Source: Sphingobacteriales bacterium
GTDB taxonomy: Bacteria > Bacteroidota > Bacteroidia > Chitinophagales > LD1
Direction: 5' to 3'
DNA: 64,000 nucleotides
Assembly (NCBI GenBank): GCA_018262795.1
Contig: JADFDM010000003.1
Span: 1 to 64,000, forward strand
Shown: positions 8,858 to 18,730 of the stretch, in pieces
Position numbering within the stretch: the first letter of the stretch is position 1
Layout: each line of letters starts with the position of its first letter
Program-made: the position numbers and the translations under genes
Notes under the pieces: model-generated
Databases searched by the model: none
Told to the model about the DNA's origin: nothing
What the model saw: only the letters and a program-made list of their open reading frames with translations

Positions 8858-10144
8858 ATGTCTGAAAAAGCAACATTGAACTTAGATGGAAAGCCTTATG
8901 AATTTCCGGTTATCACGGGAACTGAAAATGAAAAAGGAATTGACATTGGTAAACTGAGGGCGCAAACCGGCTATGTTACTTTCGATGAAGGATATAAAAA
9001 CACCGGAGCTACTTCCAGTGGCATTACTTTCCTGAATGGTGAAAAAGGAATTCTTCGCTATCGCGGTTATGCCATTGAGGACTTGGCCGAAAAATCTTCC
9101 TTCACTGAAGTGATGTATTTGTTGCTTTACGGAGAACTGCCCACTGCTGAAGAACTCAGAAAATTTGAAAATCAACTCACGCAACATACGCTGGTGCACG
9201 AAGACTTGGTGAAAGTGTTTGAAGTGTTTCCTACCGGCTCGCACCCCATGGGACAACTGATGACGCAGCTTTCTGCTCTTTCTTCGTTTTATCCTGAATC
9301 ATTGAATCCGCAGAAAAGCCCCGATCAGCTAAACCTCACCATCATCCGTTTGCTGGCTAAGATGCCTACCATCTGCGCTATGATACAGAAAAAAGGCAAG
9401 GGGCATCCGGTGCTGTATCCGCAAAATAGATTCGACTACGTTTCTAATTTCCTTTACATGACTTTTGGAAATGTAACAGAAGAATATACTCCCGATCCGG
9501 TGATTGTGGATGCTATGAACAAACTTTTAATTCTTCATGCCGACCATGAGCAGAACTGCTCTACCTCTACCGTTCGCATTGTGGGATCTTCTCACGCTAA
9601 TTTATATGCCTCCATTGCTGCCGGGGTAGCTGCCTTGTGGGGGCCGCGTCACGGAGGAGCCAATCAGGAAGTGCTGGAAATGCTGGAACACATCCGCGAT
9701 ATTGATAAAGGAGATGTGAAGAAAGTAGTAGCCGAAGCCAAAGACAAAAAGCGTTTGCTGTTTGGTTTTGGCCACCGCGTTTACAAAAACTTTGACCCTC
9801 GCGCGAAGATTCTGAAGGTAGCTTGCGATAATGTATTGGCCAAGTTAGGAGTCAATGATCCACTGCTCGCCATTGCCAAAGAGTTAGAAGCAGCCGCCTT
9901 AGAAGACCCTTATTTTATTGAGCGCAAATTATACCCGAATGTAGATTTTTACTCCGGCCTCATTTATAAAGCAATGGGTTTCCCTACACCGATGTTCACC
10001 GTGCTGTTTGCTTTGGGCCGATTACCGGGATGGGTGTCGCAGTGGAAAGAATTGCGCGGCAAGAACGAAGACATTGGTCGCCCGCGTCAGATATACACCG
10101 GCCCAACGCTACGTCCGTTTGTAGCTATCAAGGAAAGAAAATAA
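8858..10144 (+). CDS. gltA: Citrate synthase
   Basis: The 428-residue product is a type II (hexameric-type) citrate synthase that condenses acetyl-CoA and oxaloacetate at the entry of the TCA cycle. Hallmarks are HADHEQNCSTSTVR, GPRHGGAN and GFGHRVYKNFDPR, which carry the catalytic and substrate-binding histidines and arginine; length is typical for the family. It stands alone, with its own -7 box at 8783-8790 and a strong terminator directly after the stop. The start ATG at 8858 fits the conserved N-terminus of the family (short strand, then the DIGKLRAQTG segment). Confidence 0.97.
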   Translation: MSEKATLNLDGKPYEFPVITGTENEKGIDIGKLRAQTGYVTFDEGYKNTGATSSGITFLNGEKGILRYRGYAIEDLAEKSSFTEVMYLLLYGELPTAEELRKFENQLTQHTLVHEDLVKVFEVFPTGSHPMGQLMTQLSALSSFYPESLNPQKSPDQLNLTIIRLLAKMPTICAMIQKKGKGHPVLYPQNRFDYVSNFLYMTFGNVTEEYTPDPVIVDAMNKLLILHADHEQNCSTSTVRIVGSSHANLYASIAAGVAALWGPRHGGANQEVLEMLEHIRDIDKGDVKKVVAEAKDKKRLLFGFGHRVYKNFDPRAKILKVACDNVLAKLGVNDPLLAIAKELEAAALEDPYFIERKLYPNVDFYSGLIYKAMGFPTPMFTVLFALGRLPGWVSQWKELRGKNEDIGRPRQIYTGPTLRPFVAIKERK

Positions 10145-10161
10145 TCCACCCTAACTATTTT

Positions 10162-10188
10162 AAGCCGCGCCATCGCGCGGCTTTTTTG
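10162..10188 (+). terminator. Rho-independent terminator of gltA
   Basis: An AGCCGCGC / GCGCGGCT stem (10163-10170 and 10175-10182) has a CATC loop and a run of T. The T run lies only about 30 bases before the next gene, so terminator and downstream promoter are packed together. Confidence 0.9.
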
Positions 10189-10219
10189 TTTCAGTATATT
10201 TCGCCACAAATTATTTCTG

Positions 10220-11866
10220 ATGAAGAATTTATTTTTCACCCTCACCACCCTCTGGTGTTTTGCTGTTACATCGGCACAGAACAATGTAGGCATTGGCACG
10301 GCTGCTCCTGACCAAAGCGCTTTACTCGAATTGCAATCCAGCGATCGCGGCTTTTTGGTACCGCGCGTAAGCACCGTGCAGCGAATGGCTATCGGCAATC
10401 CGGCAGAGGCGCTGTTGGTATTCGACACTGACTCGGGCTGTTTTTTTTATTACGCTACGCAGTGGATTTCGCTGTGCAAGCTATCGGGGCCGCAGGGAAT
10501 TACCGGTGCGACCGGAGCTAACGGTGCACCGGGAATACAAGGCATTACCGGTGCCAAAGGCGATACCGGACCTATAGGCCCAACCGGACCTTCAGGAGTG
10601 GATGGAGTCACCGGCCCGCAAGGCATACAAGGCCCAACCGGTGCGCAAGGGATAACCGGAGCTACGGGAATACAGGGCATACAAGGACCACCCGGCCCGC
10701 AAGGAATTCAAGGAGTAGCCGGTGCTACCGGGCCTCAAGGCACACAAGGAGTGCCGGGTGTTGCCGGAGCGCAAGGAGTGACCGGCCCCACCGGTCCGCT
10801 GGGAGCAGCAGGAGGCGACTTGAGCGGTACTTATCCAAACCCCACCGTAGTGGCACTACAGTCTCATGCAGTCAGCAATACGGCTCCTGTGCTGAATGAC
10901 ATTTTGTATTGGAACGGCACGGCCTGGACCCCCAATACCGGGAATACTTTGTTTTGGAAATTGAATGGCAACTCGGGCACTAACCCGCCTACTAATTTTA
11001 TCGGCACTACCGATGCGAAAGACTGGGTGGTAAAAACGAATAATGCCGAGCGACTGCGAGTGAATGCTTCGGGTAATGTGCGCATCGGCAGAACTAATTA
11101 TCCGACACAATGTGGAGGCACTACCACCGCTACCGAGGATATTCGAATGAAGTTATCTACTACCGGAGGCTTCGTTTCGTTCGGCAGTTATAACAATGAC
11201 CCACTCAATGTAGCAGCACCACCGGTTACTACCTGGATGTCGGGGGTGGGCGCTTTGGTCATTGGCATGAACCGCACGGCAGGTACCAGCAATGTGGATC
11301 TCTGGAACAGCACCGATGCCAACAGTGGAACGGCTGCAATGGGCATTACCGACCGGGGATTTAATTTCCGCAACTTTCAATATGTGAGTGGTGCTTGCTC
11401 TGAAAATTTATTAGCCACCCTCAACGGAAGTGGCACTCTTACCCTGAGCAATTACGGAGGTGGAGGCGGTCGAGTAAATGCCTACGCTTTCAACAATATT
11501 TCCGATGCGCGGATAAAACAACAAGTGCAGCCACTTTCCAATGATGCTTTATCGAAGGTGATGCAACTGAACCCCGTTACTTATCTCTTCTCTGAAATCA
11601 ACTACGCTCCTAATTCTTCTTTAACTATCGAGAAGAAGAGTTACGACAAACCCGAGATGGGATTTTTGGCGCAGGAAGTGTATCGCTTATTCCCCGAAGC
11701 TGTAAATAAACCTGTAGATGAATCGAAAGAATTGTGGAGTATGGACTACAGCAAGTTGACGGTGGTATTGACCAAGGCGATACAAGAACAACAGCAAACC
11801 ATTCAGCAGCAGCAGCAGGAAATTAATGCGCTAAAAAAGGCGGTGGGCTTAAAGAATGGGGAATAA
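10220..11866 (+). CDS. Collagen-like surface protein with S74 intramolecular chaperone domain
   Basis: The 548-residue product has a signal peptide (to TSAQ) and a head domain starting [10 protein letters not shown] that it shares with the next gene. Residues of about 90-198 are collagen-like Gly-X-Y triplets with many GPQG, GIQG and GPTG units. A beta-rich shaft follows, then from about residue 430 a C-terminal endosialidase-type (peptidase S74) chaperone domain with SDARIKQ, where auto-cleavage would occur, then [15 protein letters not shown] and a Gln-rich coiled coil ([12 protein letters not shown]). S74 domains trimerise the upstream fibre and then cleave themselves off, so this is likely a trimeric fibre on the cell surface. 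No T9SS domain is seen; how it leaves the cell is unclear. Confidence 0.85.
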   Translation: MKNLFFTLTTLWCFAVTSAQNNVGIGTAAPDQSALLELQSSDRGFLVPRVSTVQRMAIGNPAEALLVFDTDSGCFFYYATQWISLCKLSGPQGITGATGANGAPGIQGITGAKGDTGPIGPTGPSGVDGVTGPQGIQGPTGAQGITGATGIQGIQGPPGPQGIQGVAGATGPQGTQGVPGVAGAQGVTGPTGPLGAAGGDLSGTYPNPTVVALQSHAVSNTAPVLNDILYWNGTAWTPNTGNTLFWKLNGNSGTNPPTNFIGTTDAKDWVVKTNNAERLRVNASGNVRIGRTNYPTQCGGTTTATEDIRMKLSTTGGFVSFGSYNNDPLNVAAPPVTTWMSGVGALVIGMNRTAGTSNVDLWNSTDANSGTAAMGITDRGFNFRNFQYVSGACSENLLATLNGSGTLTLSNYGGGGGRVNAYAFNNISDARIKQQVQPLSNDALSKVMQLNPVTYLFSEINYAPNSSLTIEKKSYDKPEMGFLAQEVYRLFPEAVNKPVDESKELWSMDYSKLTVVLTKAIQEQQQTIQQQQQEINALKKAVGLKNGE

Positions 11867-11923
11867 AAAAAGCAAGCAAAATCTTTTACATTTATATTCG
11901 CTTCACTAACTAACCCTTGAAAC

Positions 11924-12895
11924 ATGAATAAGTTTCTCACCTCTTTTATCCTCCTCTTACTATTATTTTCTGCCGCCTACTTGCAGGCGCAGAACAACGT
12001 GGGCATCGGCATAGCCAACCCCGACCCAAACGCCATCCTGCATATTGAATCAAACAGCAAAGGAGTACTGATACCTCGCTTAGATGCGGCTGAACGCGCT
12101 TCACTCGGTGCGGCACTGAACCCTACAAATCAGGGATTGCTGGTGTTTGGCCCCGACACAAATCAGTTTTGGTACTGGGATGGCACGCAGTGGATTCCCT
12201 TTCCGGTACCGCCCATCCCCGGCCCTACCGGCCCCACTGGGCCGCAGGGAATTCAGGGAATTGTAGGCCCCACGGGAGCGCAAGGCCCTACCGGTCTCAC
12301 TGGCGATACCGGCCCGGTGGGCCCACAAGGTATTACCGGCAATACGGGTAGCACCGGCCCCACCGGTACTGGCAGCGACAACACAGCACATGCTTTTAAT
12401 CCCGATGGCTCGGTATTGATAACCGATGCCGGGGGAACACTCACCACGACCGCACAGGCTTGGCTCGTGGGAGGGAATACAAATCCCGCTTCCAATAATT
12501 TGGGACAAACGGGCAATGCTCCCTTGGTATTTGTCACCAACAACACCGACCGCATGAGCGTGCAAGCCAATGGCGATATATTTGTGGCCGGTTCAAAGCC
12601 AATCAAGGTCATCCGCTATTACTGTAATGGCTGCGATGATCCCAATCGAAATACCTCTGTGAGTACCACCGACTGGGTAGCGGTGGTGGCGGGCTTTTAT
12701 CCCACCAATCAGGATGGCAGCAAAACCGAAAGTACTCGTGCCAGAGTATATCCCAGCGGAGGAACATGGTGGTTCAAGGGCGACCTAGAATCGCCCAGCG
12801 ATGAGGACTGGAGCGTAGATATTATGTTCATCAAAAAACAGTTGGTGGATGATCAGCGACCGGCCTCTTCCAATGGCGGTGGAACCGGATTTTAA
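11924..12895 (+). CDS. Collagen-like secreted protein, paralogue of the upstream gene
   Basis: This 323-residue protein has a signal peptide ([15 protein letters not shown] to LQAQ) followed by the same head domain as the previous gene ([38 protein letters not shown]). A shorter collagen-like tract (about residues 98-150, with [10 protein letters not shown]) leads into a compact C-terminal domain with paired cysteines (YYCNGCDD) and tryptophans. It lacks the S74 chaperone and T9SS tail. Tandem location and the shared head suggest duplication, with the two proteins possibly co-assembling or making fibres of different length. A TATATTCG box lies about 30 bases upstream. Confidence 0.8.
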   Translation: MNKFLTSFILLLLLFSAAYLQAQNNVGIGIANPDPNAILHIESNSKGVLIPRLDAAERASLGAALNPTNQGLLVFGPDTNQFWYWDGTQWIPFPVPPIPGPTGPTGPQGIQGIVGPTGAQGPTGLTGDTGPVGPQGITGNTGSTGPTGTGSDNTAHAFNPDGSVLITDAGGTLTTTAQAWLVGGNTNPASNNLGQTGNAPLVFVTNNTDRMSVQANGDIFVAGSKPIKVIRYYCNGCDDPNRNTSVSTTDWVAVVAGFYPTNQDGSKTESTRARVYPSGGTWWFKGDLESPSDEDWSVDIMFIKKQLVDDQRPASSNGGGTGF

Positions 12896-12946
12896 GCTCA
12901 AATTACTCTAAAAGCTAAGAAATCAATTCTAATTGGCCACTTGGCA

Positions 12947-13076
12947 GACCTAACGAGCTAATAGGAAAATTCTCCTGTTAACCCGCAAGACCTAACGAGC
13001 TAATACGGGAATTCTCGTATTAACCTGCAAGACCAGCCAAGTTAATATGAGAATCCTACTGTTAACCTGTTAGACC
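12947..13076. repeat. 42-bp repeat array, three units plus a partial fourth, each with an internal palindrome
   Basis: The GACC that begins each unit recurs at 12947, 12989, 13031 and 13073, exactly 42 bases apart. Units 1 and 2 share GACCTAACGAGCTAAT; unit 3 is more diverged. Each contains a 22-nt imperfect palindrome (TAATAGGA...TCCTGTTA in unit 1, TAATACG...CGTATTA in unit 2). At one stem position unit 1 has G-C where unit 2 has C-G, so pairing is kept although the bases changed. The rest of the gap (13077-13365) holds no gene; only a weak GCCGC/GCGGC hairpin at 13160-13185 was noticed. Confidence 0.8.
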
Positions 13077-13365
13077 TGTCATACGATGAAAAGATTTCGT
13101 TTTCTCCGGCACCCACTTCTATCCATCCAATATCCTACTGGTTTTATTATTCCTAAGAAGCCGCTTGGTCTTTAAAATCTGCGGCCTTTTGTGCGTAAGA
13201 AGTTACACCGTTCAAGCAGTTTCTGTTTTCTTCAAATTCTATTGCATCGTTTCGCCTCCATTTACCGTCTATTGCCGGGAAGTTAAAGGCGGTTGTTTAA
13301 TCCATTTAAGTACTTAGCTTCACAACCTTTTATCACACTTTTTACAGAGAAAATAAACAAGTAGC

Positions 13366-16300
13366 ATGAGCAAGAACTTTACCCTGTTATTTCTGATGGC
13401 TCTATCTTTTCTAAGCACATCGGCAGCAACAGAAAAAACTTCTACCGGGTGGGTAGCAACCATCGTCAACGACAAAGTATTTATTGAAAACAAAGGACAG
13501 TTTGATGTTCGTTATCATCCGGTTGACCATCGGAAAATATTGTATGCCGTGCAGCAATCTTCTAAACTGGTGTACTTTACCGATAAGGGAATCAGCTACC
13601 AGATTTACAGCGTTACGGCCAATAAGGAAAGAGGCGATGACTGGCAGGAAGAAATCAAAGAAAAGCAAGAGAAATATATAGAAGAGCACGAGGGCAGAAC
13701 TCCCTCCGAGAAACGCGCAGAGAAGGCGAAAGAGGCGCGCTTATTAGTAGCACAAGATGTGGTGGAATTTACCTGGCAAGGAGCAAATACCAATGTGCAG
13801 GTAATTGCCAGCGAGCCGGCTGCCGACTATCACACCTACGGCATGCACACGCCCGATAAAAAGAAGGCGTATGATATCCGCAATGTGAAGGGATACGGCA
13901 AGTTATTGTATAAGAATCTGTATCCGAATATTGATGTGGAATACTCTTTCTTCCCCGACAGGGATGGATATGAATATGCCGTGATTCTGCATCCGGGAGC
14001 CGACCCTTCTTTGGTGAAAATGGTGTATCAGGCCAATGAAAAATTAACCCTCAATGATGCGGGCGACTTGCACATTGCTACCGACTTTGGAGATATTATA
14101 GAGCACGCGCCCAAGTCGCTGTATCAAACCGGCTCTAATGAAGTGATCCCTTCCAAATTTGTGTTGCGCAATAACGTGGTGTCGTTTCGCCTCAACAAAT
14201 ACGATCGCCATCAAATCGTTATCATTGATCCCTGGGTGCAAACGCCTGCCTTCAATACGCAGTGGGATTGTGTATGGGAATGTGATAAAGACGGAGCGGG
14301 TAATGTGTACATTATCGGAGGTGTGATGCCGCTGCAACTACTCAAGTATAACTCGGCCGGTGCCTTACAATGGACTTATAATACCCCCTACGATTCTACC
14401 TCTTGGCTCGGCACTTTTGCTACCGACATAGCCGGTAACTCCTACGTGACGGAAGGCTCTGTTGCAGCCATTCAGAAAGTAAGCACTGCCGGAACCTTGG
14501 TATGGGACAATCCCAATCCGGGGGGAATTTTTGCCTCCACTGAATTTTGGAGCATCTCCTTTAACTGCGACCAAACTAAGTTGGTAATTGGCGGAACCGG
14601 CAACACGCTTCCTCCACTGCCCTACATTTATCAGGTGGATATGAGCAATGGCAACGTGACCAACAGTTTGCAAGTAACCGGTGGCAACTTGTTCCCCACG
14701 CAGGAAGTGCGCTCGATTACTGCCAGCGGCAACGGGCGCTATTACTGGTTGTCGCATGATTCGCTCGGCTTTATCAAACAGAATTTCGGTCTTTGCCCCA
14801 AACCTTCAGATGCCATTTTCAAAGCCAACAACGGCTATGCTTTTGGCTACAAATGTGAGAACTGGCGATACAATAACTCCGGCATTTCTGCGGTGCGCAC
14901 CTATGGCAACTTTGCTTTTACCCATCGCGGCAATCAACTTGACAAACGAAATTTCTCGACCGGAGCAGTGGTGGGCAGTGCGGCTATTCCCGGAGGAGCC
15001 TTTGCCAGCAGTCAGGTGGGAAACAGCGGCTTGGATATTGACGATTGCGGAAATATTTATGCGGGTTCTAAAAATCAGGTGGTGAAGTACGATCAGAACC
15101 TAACCCAATTAGCGACCTATCCTACCAGCCCTAACTTTAATGTGTACGATGTGCAGGTTTCTACCAATGGCGATATTATTGCCTGCGGCTCTACCGGCAC
15201 TTCTTCCTCGGGAGCACGGCAAGGCTATATTCAATCTATCAGTGCCGGTGCTTGTGCTACTATCGCCATTGTGTGTTGCGATGCGAATATTTGTCAACCA
15301 CCTACTTACTGCACTACCGATCCAGCCAGCACTCTCACGGCTTCCACCCCGGGAGGAACTTGGAGCGGAACGGGAATTACCAATACTTCTACCGGAATGT
15401 TTAACCCCTCCGTAGCCGGCCCCGGCTCGCATACCATCGTTTACACCTTGCCATGCGGAGCCGACTCGGTGGTATTGGTAGTAAGTCCTTGCACTACTTT
15501 AAGTGCTTGCACCGAACAGAACGGCAACATCACCGTGTCAAATGGTGTAGGCCCCTACTCTTGGCAGAAAGATACTTTGATACAGGATTGCAGCGCCTGC
15601 TTGCCGGGTCTGCCCCCATTTATTCAACCCTGCAGCACACCGGCAGGCTGTGCGGTAAACGTTCATTCATGGGTAACTTATGCCAACGGCATTTCCGTAG
15701 CCCCACCTGCTGCTTATCCTATTCGAGTGCAGGATGCTGCGGGAACTATATTGGTAATAAACAGTGCCGGTCAATTGCAACCTTGCAGCCCATGCCCTAC
15801 TATTACGGTGGCTGTTAGTTCGCAAACGAATGTTACTTGCCCCAGCACTAACAACGGCTCGGCCACCGTTTCGGCCAGCGGTGGAGCATCCCCTTACACC
15901 TATAGCTGGAATCCGAACATTAGTTCTACGGCTACGGCATCGAACCTGACTGCGGGCACTTACAGCGTTACTGCTTTTGATGCCAATAACTGTAGTGGTT
16001 CGGTTTCTATCACTATCACCGCACCTGTTCTTCCAAACATTACCAATGTAGCTACACAGGCAGAAACTTGTGCCGGTCAAAATGATGGTGCTATTACTTC
16101 GGCTACTGCTTCCGGGGGCAACGGAACTTTCACATGGACGTATGCTCCGGCAGCAACTCCCGGCAACACCACGGCTATTCCATCTTTCCCTATCAATAAT
16201 TTAACTCCAGGCAACTACATTCTGACCGTAACCAGTGGTGGATGCACTGATACAGCTCAGATAAATATTGCCACCGGTCCAAATTGCTGCACCATTAATC

Positions 16301-18432
16301 TCTCAGTGAGTGTGACGGAGCCGAGTTGTGCGCAGTCTAACGGAAGCATTACTCTCAGCGTAACGCCACCCGCTACCTATACTTACAGTTGGAACAACGG
16401 TCTTCCGGCACAAGCAGCACAAACTAACTTAGCCAGCGGGCAATATTCTGTCACCATCACCAATACCGGAGTGCCCAATTGCACGAAGGATACTACCATC
16501 AGCCTGAACAACAGCGGAGGGCCTACACTCTCGTTCAGCAATCAGGTTAATCCAACTTGTGCGGGTAGCGATGGAGCCATCACCGTGACTTTAGCCGGAG
16601 GCACTGCCCCGTATCAGGTGACCATTGACACCGGAGGCACGCCTCAAACGATTACACTGCCTTTTGCTATTTCGCAAACCCTCACCAATCTCCCTGCGGG
16701 AACGGTGACTGTTTCCGTGCAGGATGCGGGCGGATGTCAGGCCTCTACTACGGCTACCCTTACTGCTCCCACTAACTGCTGCACCTTTACCGTGAGTGAT
16801 GTGATTGCCAACCCCAATTGCGGCACTGCCGATGGAAGTGTGGCACTCACCGCCACCAATGGTTCGGGCAATTACAGTTACGCTTGGGCCGGTGGTGCCA
16901 CTACCGATACATTAGGTAGTCTGGTCGCAGGCACTTATGGGGTTACCATCACCGACAATGCTTACGCGAACTGTTTCATTGATACCACTTATACTTTGGT
17001 GAACCCCAATGCCCCGGTCATTGACACCGTGGTAGTGATCAACGAAACTTGTCCCGGCACGGGAGATGGCTCTGCTACGGCATCGGCCAGCGGAGGGAAC
17101 GGCAATCTTTCTTATACCTGGAGCAATTCACAAACAGGCGCTACGGCCACTTCACTCACAGCGGGCAATTACAACTTTACCGTGAGCGATGCCAGCAATT
17201 GCCAAACCGTAGGAAATGCCGTAGTGGGTTCTGGCTTTTGTTGCACCCTGAAGATAAGCGCACAAGGCACTACCGGCACTTGTGGTTTAAATAATGCTTC
17301 TATCGCGGTGAGCATAGACTCAGCAGGCACTGCGCCTTACAGCTATTCCTTGAATGGTGGCACGCCTCAATCCTCCGGCTCTTTCACCGCGCTGGCTTCC
17401 GGCACTTACTTAGTGCTGGTGACCGATGCCAATTCTTGTTCCGACACAGCAACGGTGATCATTCAAGCCAGCAGCAACAATCTAAATGTAAACATTACTA
17501 CTACCGGGGAAACCTGCAACGGCAGCGATGATGCCACCGCTACCGCCAACACCACCGGTGGCACCGCCCCGCTGCTGTATCAGTGGAGCACGAACGAAAC
17601 TACTGCCACAATTATCAACTTGCTCCCTGATGCTTACACAGTCACGGTGACCGATGCAGGTGGCTGCTCGGGAACGGCTACTACTCTTATCACTGAGCCT
17701 GCTTCGTTTACCGTAAATGCCGGTGACGATACCACCACCTGCGATGGCAATGTAGTGACCGTGCAGGCCAATGCCGGTTATGCGAGCTATCTCTGGAGCA
17801 GCGGAGAAACCACTGAGGCCATCAGCCCTTTGGTGTCGGGTACTTATAGCGTCACTGTGACCGATACCAGCGGCTGCACCGCCAGCGATGTAGTGATAGT
17901 GACCTACGCCCCCTCTCCCATTGTTGACTTGGGCGATAACAAAGTAGCGTATCAGGGCGAGCATGTAGAACTCACCGCCACGATCATTCCCTCCCCTACC
18001 GGAGGTACTTACAACTGGCAACCCGATACCCTGCTCAGTTGCACCACTTGCCCCAATCCGTTGGCTTTAGCCACCGACACCATTACTTATATGTTGAGCT
18101 ACACCGATGCCAATGGTTGCAGTGCTTCTGATTCGGTAACCCTATTTGTGTTGCCTGTCGGGCATATCTTTTTCCCCAATGCCTTTACTCCCAATGGAGA
18201 TGGAGCCAATGATATTTACTTGCCGGGTGGCAGCGAAGTGAAACTGATTGTATGGCGACTTTTCAACCGCTGGGGCGAAAAAGTGTTTGAAAGCAATAGC
18301 CAGTTTATGGGATGGGATGGAAAATACAAAGGAGCTGCTCAGCCTCCCGGTGTGTATGTGTACTATGCCGAAGTGACCTATATGAATAACGAAACCGAAA
18401 AGTTCAAGGGCAGCATCACTCTACTTCGATAA
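13366..18432 (+). CDS. Giant CHU_C / SprB-like adhesin with gliding-type C-terminus
   Basis: The 1688-residue product has an N-terminal signal, then a DUF7948/SBBP-like region (FIENKGQFD near residue 42, YPNIDVEYSF near 188), a propeller-like region (residues of about 290-640), and eight SprB-like repeats of about 75-90 residues, each with one conserved cysteine (pattern TCxGxxDGSATxxxSGG, then YSVTVTDxxxC). A PKD/Ig-like region and a type B gliding-motility C-terminal domain (FFPNAFTPNGDGAND, LFNRWGEKVFE, GVYVYY) complete it. The last domain targets proteins to the T9SS. The likely role is a large cell-surface adhesin, related in architecture to SprB of gliding bacteria, but nothing here shows that the organism glides. 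It is monocistronic and ends at a good terminator. Confidence 0.9.
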   Translation: MSKNFTLLFLMALSFLSTSAATEKTSTGWVATIVNDKVFIENKGQFDVRYHPVDHRKILYAVQQSSKLVYFTDKGISYQIYSVTANKERGDDWQEEIKEKQEKYIEEHEGRTPSEKRAEKAKEARLLVAQDVVEFTWQGANTNVQVIASEPAADYHTYGMHTPDKKKAYDIRNVKGYGKLLYKNLYPNIDVEYSFFPDRDGYEYAVILHPGADPSLVKMVYQANEKLTLNDAGDLHIATDFGDIIEHAPKSLYQTGSNEVIPSKFVLRNNVVSFRLNKYDRHQIVIIDPWVQTPAFNTQWDCVWECDKDGAGNVYIIGGVMPLQLLKYNSAGALQWTYNTPYDSTSWLGTFATDIAGNSYVTEGSVAAIQKVSTAGTLVWDNPNPGGIFASTEFWSISFNCDQTKLVIGGTGNTLPPLPYIYQVDMSNGNVTNSLQVTGGNLFPTQEVRSITASGNGRYYWLSHDSLGFIKQNFGLCPKPSDAIFKANNGYAFGYKCENWRYNNSGISAVRTYGNFAFTHRGNQLDKRNFSTGAVVGSAAIPGGAFASSQVGNSGLDIDDCGNIYAGSKNQVVKYDQNLTQLATYPTSPNFNVYDVQVSTNGDIIACGSTGTSSSGARQGYIQSISAGACATIAIVCCDANICQPPTYCTTDPASTLTASTPGGTWSGTGITNTSTGMFNPSVAGPGSHTIVYTLPCGADSVVLVVSPCTTLSACTEQNGNITVSNGVGPYSWQKDTLIQDCSACLPGLPPFIQPCSTPAGCAVNVHSWVTYANGISVAPPAAYPIRVQDAAGTILVINSAGQLQPCSPCPTITVAVSSQTNVTCPSTNNGSATVSASGGASPYTYSWNPNISSTATASNLTAGTYSVTAFDANNCSGSVSITITAPVLPNITNVATQAETCAGQNDGAITSATASGGNGTFTWTYAPAATPGNTTAIPSFPINNLTPGNYILTVTSGGCTDTAQINIATGPNCCTINLSVSVTEPSCAQSNGSITLSVTPPATYTYSWNNGLPAQAAQTNLASGQYSVTITNTGVPNCTKDTTISLNNSGGPTLSFSNQVNPTCAGSDGAITVTLAGGTAPYQVTIDTGGTPQTITLPFAISQTLTNLPAGTVTVSVQDAGGCQASTTATLTAPTNCCTFTVSDVIANPNCGTADGSVALTATNGSGNYSYAWAGGATTDTLGSLVAGTYGVTITDNAYANCFIDTTYTLVNPNAPVIDTVVVINETCPGTGDGSATASASGGNGNLSYTWSNSQTGATATSLTAGNYNFTVSDASNCQTVGNAVVGSGFCCTLKISAQGTTGTCGLNNASIAVSIDSAGTAPYSYSLNGGTPQSSGSFTALASGTYLVLVTDANSCSDTATVIIQASSNNLNVNITTTGETCNGSDDATATANTTGGTAPLLYQWSTNETTATIINLLPDAYTVTVTDAGGCSGTATTLITEPASFTVNAGDDTTTCDGNVVTVQANAGYASYLWSSGETTEAISPLVSGTYSVTVTDTSGCTASDVVIVTYAPSPIVDLGDNKVAYQGEHVELTATIIPSPTGGTYNWQPDTLLSCTTCPNPLALATDTITYMLSYTDANGCSASDSVTLFVLPVGHIFFPNAFTPNGDGANDIYLPGGSEVKLIVWRLFNRWGEKVFESNSQFMGWDGKYKGAAQPPGVYVYYAEVTYMNNETEKFKGSITLLR

Positions 18433-18450
18433 TCCATTTCACCTTCTAAG

Positions 18451-18486
18451 AAAAGCCGCTGTAGCAATACACCGGCTTTTTTTATG
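18451..18486. terminator. Rho-independent terminator after the CHU_C adhesin
   Basis: AAAAGCCGCTGTA (18451-18463) pairs with TACACCGGCTTTT (18468-18480) around a GCAA loop, a 13-bp stem with one mismatch, followed by more T. Confidence 0.85.
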
Positions 18487-18664
18487 GCAGATTTAGCGCG
18501 GGGTGAAGGCGATATCCGATTGCAAAACCTGCCCATTCAAGCATCTCTGCACCGGCAAAGCTGATGGTGGCAGAGGCATACCGACCGATAAAATATGTAA
18601 TTTTAGTCGCTTGGCTTAGGCTCGGCTTCAAACGAAGGATAGCAAACGAATACATAACAAACAA
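18482..18664 (-). pseudogene. Fragment related to the window's left edge
   Basis: This 60-codon minus-strand frame encodes FAGAEMLEWAGFAIGY near its end and stops immediately against the terminator of the adhesin gene. The same peptide, at the same distance from a stop, occurs at 2-94 on the plus strand. The upstream half has no recognisable start signal and no family was identified. It is probably a leftover C-terminus of a multicopy gene. The rest of the gap to 18730 shows nothing. Confidence 0.3.
18516..18574 (-). repeat. 59-nt repeat, copy B (inverted relative to 5-63)
   Basis: The reverse complement matches 5-63 at 54 of 59 positions, ending at the same internal ATCGG on both copies; beyond that the sequences diverge. 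Confidence 0.65.
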
Positions 18665-18730
18665 GTGATGGCGGCACCTTGGTGCAACACATAAAAAAAT
18701 AGTTTGACCCTTGGGGATATTCCCTTGCCG

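Noticed and set aside
12947-13076. CRISPR array
   Set aside because: Spacing is regular, but whole 42-bp units are similar, there are no distinct spacers, only three units, and no cas genes in the window.
12947-13076. Integron attC sites
   Set aside because: Palindromes fit loosely, but there is no integrase, no cassette-like genes and no attC core-site pattern.
13160-13185. Terminator for the second collagen-like gene
   Set aside because: Only a 5-bp stem with a 16-nt loop and a short T run; too weak and too far from the stop.
17482-18021. Long minus-strand frames inside the adhesin and repeat genes (e.g. 179 codons)
   Set aside because: They are antisense shadows of repetitive, Gly/Thr-rich coding sequence, with low-complexity products and no start signals.
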